Source of the DNA: Sphingomicrobium sp.
GTDB taxonomy: Bacteria > Pseudomonadota > Alphaproteobacteria > Sphingomonadales > Sphingomonadaceae
Direction: 5' to 3'
Assembly (NCBI GenBank): GCA_036563485.1
Contig: DATCMI010000001.1
Span: 1,427,501-1,491,500, forward strand
DNA length: 64,000 nucleotides
The stretch's first letter is position 1, and every line of letters starts with the position of its first letter. The position numbers and the translations under genes were made by a program. Of this stretch, positions 24,890 through 31,671 are shown piece by piece. Under the pieces are notes generated by a model. It worked only from the letters and a program-made list of their open reading frames with translations. It did no database searches and was not told the origin of the DNA.

Positions 24890-25924
24890 ATGAAGATTGC
24901 AATTCACGCGCCGCTCGGCGCGCTGCTGGCCTGTTGGTCGGCAGCCGCGGCGGCCGACCATCCAGTTGCCGGCGCCTTCGGTTCGGGCGGCGGGATCATC
25001 GTCTTCGGTCCCGACACGCTCGAGCGCGGGCGTTGGGCCGCCGGGCTGCGGCTGTCGTTCACCAAGCCGAACCAGCGCAGCGACGAGGAGCTCGAAGCGC
25101 TCGCGGGTGCTCACGTCCATGCGCACGACAGCCGCTATAACCTGCTCACGTCGCTTGGCCTGGCCTACGGCCTGACCGACCGGCTGATGCTGTCGGCGGA
25201 GCTGCCCTATGTGCGGCACGCAGGGCTGCGCGCCGGCGAGCACAGCCATTCGGGCGGCGCGGCGCACAATGAGGTTGTCTCGCTCGGCTCGGTCAATGGC
25301 GTGGGCGACTTGCGGCTGATGGCCAAGTACCGGCTGACTGGGGCGGGGCCGGTCAGTGCGGCGCTGATCGCCGGGGTCCAGGTGCCGACCGGAAGTACGC
25401 ACCGGCGGGGCAATAATGGCGAGCGGCTTGAAACCGAGCACCAGCCGGGCTCAGGCAGCGTCGATCCGATCATCGGGGCGTCGGCGTCGGCGCCGGTCGG
25501 GTCGCTTCGGCTGAGCGGGAGCGCGCTCTATCATTTCGCGCGCAAAGGCGCGCAGCAGACGCGGCTCGGCGACCGGTTCCAGGCGGGTGTCGCCTTGTCG
25601 AAAAGGTTCGGTGACGTCGCGGAAGAGCCCCACCATCACGATGGCGACGTCGCGCCGCACAGCCATGCCGCGCCCGCGCCGCGGACCACCTGGGACGCCA
25701 TGGTCGAGGTCGCGGGGGAGTGGGAAGGACGGCAGCGGATCGGCGGCGAGATCGAGCCCGACAGCGGCGGCAAGTCACTGTGGGTGGCGCCGGGGCTGCG
25801 CTTCAACGCGGCGTCGGGCTGGTCGGCCGGCGTCAGTGTCGGCGTCCCGGTTTGGCAGCGCATCCGCGAGTCGCACCCGGAGAACAGCTATCGCGTCATT
25901 CTGTCGCTCGCGCGCGGGTTCTGA
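24890..25924 (+). CDS. Outer-membrane beta-barrel-type protein with His-rich loops
   Basis: The 344-residue protein has a signal peptide (MKIAIHAPLGALLACWSAAA) and alternating strands ending in an aromatic C-terminal residue (SLARGF), as in outer-membrane barrels. It resembles the transporter/MetA-like barrel group. His clusters occur at AHVHAHDS (about 62-69), GEHSHSGGAAH and EEPHHHDGDVAPHSHA (about 245-260). With the DUF2946 gene upstream, a role in metal sensing, uptake or efflux is plausible but unproven. Confidence 0.7.
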   Translation: MKIAIHAPLGALLACWSAAAAADHPVAGAFGSGGGIIVFGPDTLERGRWAAGLRLSFTKPNQRSDEELEALAGAHVHAHDSRYNLLTSLGLAYGLTDRLMLSAELPYVRHAGLRAGEHSHSGGAAHNEVVSLGSVNGVGDLRLMAKYRLTGAGPVSAALIAGVQVPTGSTHRRGNNGERLETEHQPGSGSVDPIIGASASAPVGSLRLSGSALYHFARKGAQQTRLGDRFQAGVALSKRFGDVAEEPHHHDGDVAPHSHAAPAPRTTWDAMVEVAGEWEGRQRIGGEIEPDSGGKSLWVAPGLRFNAASGWSAGVSVGVPVWQRIRESHPENSYRVILSLARGF

Positions 25925-25926
25925 TA

Positions 25927-25963
25927 TAAAAAGGGCGCCTGCGGAGATGTCTCGCAGGCGCCC
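25927..25963 (-). terminator. Terminator of the S46 peptidase gene
   Basis: An 11-bp perfect stem (25933-25943 with 25953-25963) is followed, in the leftward direction, by a T-rich run (25927-25932). It may also slow transcription coming from the convergent outer-membrane protein gene, but there is no T-tract on that side. Confidence 0.8.
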
Positions 25964-25999
25964 CTTCGACAGGCTCAGGACAGGCCCTTCGACAGGCTC
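25962..25999. repeat. Two direct copies of a dispersed repeat half-site
   Basis: The 15-mer CCCTTCGACAGGCTC occurs at 25962-25976 and 25985-25999. The first copy overlaps the terminator stem. The same core (CCTTCGACAAGCTCAGG form) appears inside the ABC-F gene near 40940, so this is a dispersed palindromic-type repeat family. Confidence 0.75.
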
Positions 26000-26013
26000 T
26001 GGGCGAGCGCCGG

Positions 26014-28077
26014 CTAGTCTACTCCTAGCTCCTTCAGCAGGTGCTGCTGGTTGTAGGCGTGGCGCAGGGCAGCGGTAACGGCGGTGGCGGTGACCAGCAC
26101 GCTGCGGTTGACGTCGGGATCGTAGCCGAAGGCGTTGCGCTGAGTCAGCACGGTGGAGTCGAAATTGGCCCCAATGATCTCGCCATTGGCGTTGATCGCG
26201 GGCGAGCCCGACGAGCCGCCGATCGTGTCGGTCGACGCGGCGACGTCGAGGATCGTCGCCGGCGGGATCTTGCCCTTGGCTGCGGCGAGGCGTGGCGGAA
26301 GGTCGAACGGCGGAGCGCCGCTTGCGCGGTCCCACAGGCCCGCGAAATTGGTCGAATAAGGAACGGTGCGCCCGTTGTAGGTCCAGCCCTTGAGGCGGCC
26401 GTAGGTCAGGCGCAGCGTGCCGGTGGCGTCTGGATAGAGGCTCGTGCCATAGACGGCGAAGCGGCCGCGGGCGAGGCGCTCGCTGGCCTTGTCGGTGACC
26501 GACTGCACCTTGGCTTCATATTCGGTGCGCGTAGCGCGCGCGACCGGCTCGAACGTGCGGACAAAGCGGATCAGCGGGTCGTTGGACGCGTCGACCGCCT
26601 CCAAGCCGCCGGCCCATAGGGCCTTGCGAAAGGCCGGATCGCCGAGCTTGGTGCCGTGGGCGAGACGCTTGGCGAGCGCTTCGGGCGATTCCTTCCCGAG
26701 CACGGCGCGGACGCGCGGGTCGTCGACGGTCAGGATCTCGCGCAGCTTCGACAGCCACCAGGCGAGCTGGACTTCGTCGACATTGGGATAGACCGGGCGG
26801 TCGGCGCCGAGGGCGTTTTCGATCCCCGGCAGGCGGGCCTCGCCGAATTCGGGCAGCCGCTCGGCATTGGGCTTGGCGCGTTCGAGGGCGCCGCGGACCA
26901 GCAATCCGGCATAGTTGAACAATTGCGAGCCGCCGCCGCTGCGCGCTTCGAGCAGGAAATAGCCCGGGTAGAGCGCGCGCATGGTCGGCTGGATGGCGGC
27001 GAGGTCCGCCCACGGGTCGCCGATCTCGGCGGCGAGCTTCGGGTCGGCGGCGACGCGGCGTCGGAAGTCCTGCTCGGCGCGGGTGCGCTCGGCCATGAAC
27101 TTCGCGTCGATCAACGCTTGCTGGCGGCCGTAACCGCGCTTGTAGCTGTTCTCGAGACCATAGAGCGGCCCCTGCGCCTGGAAGGCGTTGGCTTTGCTCT
27201 GCTCGCTAAACTGCAGGAGGCGGCCGCGAAGCTCGCTCATCAGCAGCTGGTCGAGCGGCAGGGTGACGTCGGCGACGGTGCGCAGCTGGTCCTGAGTCAT
27301 CAGCCGCAGCGTCGCGCCGGGGCTTCCCGACAGGAACACCGGCTGGTTCTCCTGCGGCGGCGCGGCGTTCCACTTCAGATAATTGGGCGTCGCGGCGGGC
27401 TTGCCGTCTTCATAGGCGCGAAGGAAGGCGCCATCGATGGCGAAACGCGGGAAGCTGAAATTGTCGAGGTCTCCGCCGAACGCGGACGCGCGATGTTCCG
27501 GCGCGAAGACCAGGCGGACATCGGTGTAGCGGCGATAGTCATAAAGCTTGAACTGGCCGCCGCGGTAGAGGGTCACGACTTGGCAGCGACGCTTGGGATC
27601 CGAGCCGCAGGCTTCGGCCTCGATCTTCGAGGCCTCGGCGGCGCGGGCCTTGGTGAAGGCTTCGCCTTCGAGGCCGCGGCCGGCCGCCTGCATGCGCGCG
27701 GTGACGTCGGTGATGTTGGTCAGAACTTCGGCGGTCGTGCCGGGACATTTGGCTTCGCCGGCGCGGCTGGCGGGGGTGAAGCCGGTCTCGGTATAGTTGC
27801 GCTTGGGCGTCGAAATGTCCTCGACGCAGCCCGAGGCGACATGTTCGTTGGTGAAGATCAGGCCTTCGGGCGAGACCAGCCCGCCCGATGCGCCGCCGAT
27901 GCGGACCGAGGCGAGGCGGACGCGGTCGAGCCACGCCTGGTCGATGTTAGTGCCGAGCGCCTGGTTGGCGCGGGCGATTGGGAAATTGTCGAAGGTCCAC
28001 ATGCCTTCTTCGGCGGACGCCGCGGCGGGAACGAAGGCGAGGACGGCGCAACTTACACAAAGGCGGCTCAGGCGCAT
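26014..28077 (-). CDS. S46 family dipeptidyl peptidase (DPP7/DPP11 type)
   Basis: The 687-residue protein has a signal peptide (first about 22 residues, ending AAASAEEG) and the S46 N-terminus GMWTFDNFP. The chymotrypsin-like triad is visible: histidine in LIFTNEHVASGC, the aspartate region GGDLDNFSFPRF, and serine in GSSGSPAINANGEIIGANFD. S46 enzymes release dipeptides from peptides in the periplasm. The specificity (hydrophobic DPP7 or acidic DPP11) cannot be fixed by eye. Length is slightly below the usual 710-720. Confidence 0.93.
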   Translation of the reverse strand: MRLSRLCVSCAVLAFVPAAASAEEGMWTFDNFPIARANQALGTNIDQAWLDRVRLASVRIGGASGGLVSPEGLIFTNEHVASGCVEDISTPKRNYTETGFTPASRAGEAKCPGTTAEVLTNITDVTARMQAAGRGLEGEAFTKARAAEASKIEAEACGSDPKRRCQVVTLYRGGQFKLYDYRRYTDVRLVFAPEHRASAFGGDLDNFSFPRFAIDGAFLRAYEDGKPAATPNYLKWNAAPPQENQPVFLSGSPGATLRLMTQDQLRTVADVTLPLDQLLMSELRGRLLQFSEQSKANAFQAQGPLYGLENSYKRGYGRQQALIDAKFMAERTRAEQDFRRRVAADPKLAAEIGDPWADLAAIQPTMRALYPGYFLLEARSGGGSQLFNYAGLLVRGALERAKPNAERLPEFGEARLPGIENALGADRPVYPNVDEVQLAWWLSKLREILTVDDPRVRAVLGKESPEALAKRLAHGTKLGDPAFRKALWAGGLEAVDASNDPLIRFVRTFEPVARATRTEYEAKVQSVTDKASERLARGRFAVYGTSLYPDATGTLRLTYGRLKGWTYNGRTVPYSTNFAGLWDRASGAPPFDLPPRLAAAKGKIPPATILDVAASTDTIGGSSGSPAINANGEIIGANFDSTVLTQRNAFGYDPDVNRSVLVTATAVTAALRHAYNQQHLLKELGVD

Positions 28078-28145
28078 GACGACTCCGGCTGATGGTTCGT
28101 GAAAAGGGATAGCGGGGAGGGGAGCGGCGAACAAATGGCGAGCGG

Positions 28146-28763
28146 CTAGTCGCGATAGGCGGGGAGCGACCAGCCGCGCTGGATTGCGGCGCCGCGAAGG
28201 ATGAAGCCGGCGGCGGATGCGAGAAGGGCCGCGCCCCAGCCGACGAAGCCGAACAAAGCGAAGCCGACGAAGATGCCGGACGCGAGCGCGGCGGCGGTGA
28301 CGTAAAGTTCGGGGCGCATCAGGATCGACGGCTCGCCGGCGAGGACGTCGCGGATGATGCCGCCGACGCAGGCGGTCAGCACGCCCATCGCGAATGCCGG
28401 GACGGGGGCAACGCCGAAGGCGAGCGCCTTGGCGGCGCCATAGGTCGCGTACGCCGCCATGCCGGCGGCGTCGAACCACAGGAGCGCACCGCCCGGGATC
28501 CAGCGGCGGCCGACCGCCCAGACGAGCAGCGCCGCGGCAATGCAGATGAGCAAGGTCGCGTTGGTGTGGACCCAGAAGACGGGCGCGCGGATCAGCAGGT
28601 CGCGCAACGTGCCGCCGCCGACTCCCGTGACCACCGCGAAGAAGAAGAAGGTGACGAGGGTCTGGCGCTTTTCGGCAGCGAGCAGGGCGCCCGAAACGGC
28701 GAACACGGCAATGCCGAAATAGTCGAGCAGGACGAGCGGGGAGGGGATGGCTGCCGAGTCCAC
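28146..28763 (-). CDS. TRIC-type cation channel / YadS (UPF0126) family membrane protein
   Basis: A GTG-started 205-residue protein with two repeats of three membrane segments, each with the glycine-rich signature: TGVGGGTLRDLL (about 49-60) and TACVGGIIRDVLAGEPSIL (about 138-156). Bacterial members are trimeric potassium-permeable channels. No ribosome binding site precedes the GTG, and a dispersed repeat begins 6 bp upstream, which may have replaced the original leader. The gene is divergent from phaC. Confidence 0.88.
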   Translation of the reverse strand: MDSAAIPSPLVLLDYFGIAVFAVSGALLAAEKRQTLVTFFFFAVVTGVGGGTLRDLLIRAPVFWVHTNATLLICIAAALLVWAVGRRWIPGGALLWFDAAGMAAYATYGAAKALAFGVAPVPAFAMGVLTACVGGIIRDVLAGEPSILMRPELYVTAAALASGIFVGFALFGFVGWGAALLASAAGFILRGAAIQRGWSLPAYRD

Positions 28764-28768
28764 GGAAC

Positions 28769-28854
28769 CGTCATTGCGAGGTGCGGCGCGACGAAGCAAT
28801 CCGCCTGCGCGATGGATCGCTTCCCCCGGCTCGTTGGCCGGGGTCGCAATGACG
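28769..28854. repeat. Imperfect palindromic intergenic repeat between the TRIC gene and phaC
   Basis: Outer arms of 11 bp pair perfectly (28769-28779 with 28844-28854, CGTCATTGCGA type). Inner arms 28793-28802 and 28814-28823 pair with one mismatch. The outline matches a well-known class of dispersed GTCATTGCGAG...CGCAATGAC elements. It fills almost the whole gap, so it must affect the leaders of both divergent genes. Confidence 0.8.
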
Positions 28855-28868
28855 CGTAAGGGGAAGGG

Positions 28869-30635
28869 ATGACCGACACGAAAAGCGCAAGCGCGATCCC
28901 GACGCTGGAAGACTGGCAGCATTGGACGCTGGTGATGGGCCGCGCGCAGCAGATGCTGATGGAATATTGGGCGAACAGCGCGAACAAGGACCAGCCATTC
29001 CCCGCATGGGACCCGAGCGCATTCGGGTTCGGGACCACGCCGGCCGCGGGCGATCCGATGGCGCTCATGAATGCAGGCGCGCAGGCCTGGGCCAAGGGGC
29101 TCGAAAGCTGGGGCAAGATGCTCGGCGGCGTGCCGGTCGGCGGCGCTGACGAGCCGGACCGCAAGGACCGCCGGTTCGCGGCGCCGGAGTGGCGCGACAA
29201 CCCGGTCTTCGACATGATCCGCAAGACCTATTTGCAGATCTCCGACCAGCTGCTCGGAACGGTCGAGAAGATCGACGGGCTGGACGCGGCCGCCCAAGAG
29301 AAATTGCGGTTCGCCACGCGCAGCTTCGTCGATGCGATGAGCCCGTCCAACTTCGCCCTGACCAACCCGCAAGTGCTCAAACGGACGCTGGAGACGCGCG
29401 GCGAGAATTTGCTGAAGGGCCTCGCCAACATGCTCAAGGACATTGCGTCGGGGCAGCTGACGCAAACCAAGCAAGGCGTGTTCGAGGTCGGGCGGAATAT
29501 CGCGACGACGCCGGGCAAGGTCGTCAAGCAGACGCCGCTTTATCAGCTGATCCAGTACACGCCGACGACCGACAAGGTGATGAAGACGCCGGTCGTGATC
29601 TTCCCGCCGTGGATCAACCGCTTCTACATCCTCGACCTCGCGCCGGAGAAAAGCTTCGTGAAGTGGTGCGTTGAAAACGGCGTCACTTTGTTCATGGTGA
29701 GCTGGAAGTCGGCCGACGAGAGCATCGCCGACACGACGCTCGACGATTATGTGCTCAAAGGTCAGGTCGATGCGATCGAGACGGTGCGCGACCTTCTGGG
29801 GGTCGGACAAGTCCACACCATCGGCTATTGCGTTGCGGGCACCACGCTGGCGGCGACGCTCGCTTATCTCGAGAGCAAAGGTGAGGCGGACAAGGTCAAG
29901 TCGGCGACCTTCCTGACGGCGCAAGTGGACTTCAGCGAAGCCGGCGACCTCAAGCTTTTTACCGGGCCGGAGACGATGGGCCTGCTCGAGCAGCTGACGG
30001 CGGAAAAGGGCTATCTCGACGGCCGCTACATGGCGGCGACTTTCAACCTGCTCCGCGGCCGTGACCTGATCTGGAACTATGTCGTCAACAATTACCTGCT
30101 CGGCGACGAGCCGGCGCCGTTCGACCTGCTCTACTGGAACTCGGATACGACCAACCTGCCGGCCGGCTGGCACCGCGCCTACCTTGAGGACCTCTACAAG
30201 GGGAACAAGCTGGCGGAATGCGGTGCGATCAAGGTCAAGGGAACGCCGGTCGACATCAGGCGCGTGAAGACGCCTTCTTATGTGCAGGCCGGGCGCGAAG
30301 ATCATATCGCGCCGCCGCAGAGCGTGTGGAAGATCATGGACCATTTCCAGGGCGAGAAGAGGTTCGTGCTGGCCGGGTCCGGGCATATCGCGGGCGTCGT
30401 CAATCCGCCGGCAGCGCAGAAGTACCAATATTGGGTCAACGACCAGCCGTGCGGGACGCTCGACAGCTTCGTCGAAGGCGCGACCGAGCATAAGGGCAGC
30501 TGGTGGCCCGATTGGCTGGCGTGGCTGAAGAAACAGGATGGCGCGACAGTGAAGGCCGACGGCGCCCGGGTGCCCGGCGCGGGCAAGCTCAAGGCGATCG
30601 AGGATGCGCCGGGGAGCTATGTCAAATCGCGCTGA
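28869..30635 (+). CDS. phaC: Class I poly(3-hydroxyalkanoate) synthase
   Basis: The 588-residue PHA synthase has the lipase-like box GYCVAG (nucleophile cysteine, about residue 320), the aspartate in AGREDHIAP (about 477) and the histidine in LAGSGHIAG (about 505). The N-terminal domain (about 1-200) is typical of class I. It polymerises 3-hydroxyacyl-CoA on the granule surface. An AAGGGGAAGGG ribosome binding site precedes the ATG. With the 3-hydroxybutyrate dehydrogenase at 48 kb it implies a PHB cycle. It overlaps the next gene by 17 bp. Confidence 0.96.
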   Translation: MTDTKSASAIPTLEDWQHWTLVMGRAQQMLMEYWANSANKDQPFPAWDPSAFGFGTTPAAGDPMALMNAGAQAWAKGLESWGKMLGGVPVGGADEPDRKDRRFAAPEWRDNPVFDMIRKTYLQISDQLLGTVEKIDGLDAAAQEKLRFATRSFVDAMSPSNFALTNPQVLKRTLETRGENLLKGLANMLKDIASGQLTQTKQGVFEVGRNIATTPGKVVKQTPLYQLIQYTPTTDKVMKTPVVIFPPWINRFYILDLAPEKSFVKWCVENGVTLFMVSWKSADESIADTTLDDYVLKGQVDAIETVRDLLGVGQVHTIGYCVAGTTLAATLAYLESKGEADKVKSATFLTAQVDFSEAGDLKLFTGPETMGLLEQLTAEKGYLDGRYMAATFNLLRGRDLIWNYVVNNYLLGDEPAPFDLLYWNSDTTNLPAGWHRAYLEDLYKGNKLAECGAIKVKGTPVDIRRVKTPSYVQAGREDHIAPPQSVWKIMDHFQGEKRFVLAGSGHIAGVVNPPAAQKYQYWVNDQPCGTLDSFVEGATEHKGSWWPDWLAWLKKQDGATVKADGARVPGAGKLKAIEDAPGSYVKSR

Positions 30636-31059
30636 CGGCGTGACGCTGCGCACCGCGCGGCTCGACGAGCGCGAACAGCTGGAGGACCTGCAGCGGCGCG
30701 CATCCCTCGCGCTGCCGGACTATCGCGAGCAATTGCTCGCTCATCCGGACGCCATCGACCTGCCCGAGGATCAGATTGCGAAGGGGCAGGTGATCGTCGC
30801 CGAACTCGGCGGCCGCGTCGCGGGCTTTGCGGCCGTGGTGGACGGCGAGCTTGACGGGCTGTTCGTCGAGCCGGAGTTTTGGAAGCGCGGCATTGGCCGA
30901 TTGTTGGTCGACGCGGCAACACACGACGCGCGGCGCAAAGGGCTGGCGCTCAGCGTAGTCGCAAACCCGAGCTCTCGCACATTCTACGAACGCTGCGGCT
31001 TCAGCCTGGAAGGCGAAGAGCAGACGCGGTTCGGACCGGCGCTGCGGATGACGCGCTAG
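30619..31059 (+). CDS. GNAT-family N-acetyltransferase
   Basis: The ATG 30619, right after GGGGAG, overlaps the phaC end by 17 bp. The 146-residue product shows the GNAT fold: VIVAELGGRVAGFAAV, LDGLFVEPEFWKRGIGRLLV with the acetyl-CoA loop (RGIGR), and the end NPSSRTFYERCGF. The substrate is unknown. Coupling to phaC is translational. Confidence 0.88.
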   Translation: MSNRADGVTLRTARLDEREQLEDLQRRASLALPDYREQLLAHPDAIDLPEDQIAKGQVIVAELGGRVAGFAAVVDGELDGLFVEPEFWKRGIGRLLVDAATHDARRKGLALSVVANPSSRTFYERCGFSLEGEEQTRFGPALRMTR

Positions 31060-31062
31060 GAC

Positions 31063-31656
31063 TCAGCACTTTTCATATTTCCAGTTCCGCCGCTTGCCTT
31101 CGCTTAGCCATTCGACGGCGGTGGCGATGCGCTTGGCTCTCGTGGCGTCCTGCTTCGCCTCCGCGATCCATTCGAGATATTCGCGGCGGCAGGACGGCGG
31201 GAAGGCATCGAAGGTCGCTTTCGCTTGGGGAGCGTCGGCGAGCGCGGCGGCGAATTGCGAGTGCATCTCTGGTGCCGGCTTGGCAGCCTTCGGCTTGCGC
31301 GGCGCCGGGGCGGACTTCGCGAGGTCCGCGGCTTCGCGGATCAGCTGGTCGAGATCGGCATCGGGCGGCAGGTCGTCGAGGGATTTGAGCTTGCCGAACT
31401 GGCCCATGGCGCCGGGCTTTGCAGCGCCATCGCCAATCTCCTGCCCGCGCCAGAAGTTGAGCGCGGCATGGGCTTTGAACGCGGCTGTCATGACGACGAT
31501 CTTTCCGCCAAAGGTGTAGGCGGGCATGCCCCACTTCACCGTCTCTTCGGCGTCAGGAAGCGCGGCGTGCACGCGCGCCCGAACCTTCTCGAGGATCGGC
31601 TGGGCGAACGGCTGCGCCTTGGCGATATAGGCGTCGATGCGCGGGTCGGTGGCCAT
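31063..31656 (-). CDS. YdeI/DUF1801-type protein
   Basis: The 197-residue protein begins with a DUF1801 domain (about 1-110, RARVHAALPDAEETVKWGMP, then YTFGGKIVVMTAAFK). It ends with a YdeI/OmpD-associated-type domain (about 130-197, FDAFPPSCRREYLEWIAEAK and TRAKRIATAVEWLSEGK). The family is small, soluble and of unclear role. It is convergent with the GNAT gene and immediately downstream of hrpB on the same strand. Confidence 0.88.
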   Translation of the reverse strand: MATDPRIDAYIAKAQPFAQPILEKVRARVHAALPDAEETVKWGMPAYTFGGKIVVMTAAFKAHAALNFWRGQEIGDGAAKPGAMGQFGKLKSLDDLPPDADLDQLIREAADLAKSAPAPRKPKAAKPAPEMHSQFAAALADAPQAKATFDAFPPSCRREYLEWIAEAKQDATRAKRIATAVEWLSEGKRRNWKYEKC

Positions 31657-31671
31657 GCTCGCCTTCTACCA

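Noticed and set aside
28764-30653. Upstream extension of the TRIC channel frame antisense to phaC
   Set aside because: Only the last 205 residues match the TRIC family; the rest is opposite phaC and Arg/His-rich with no motifs.
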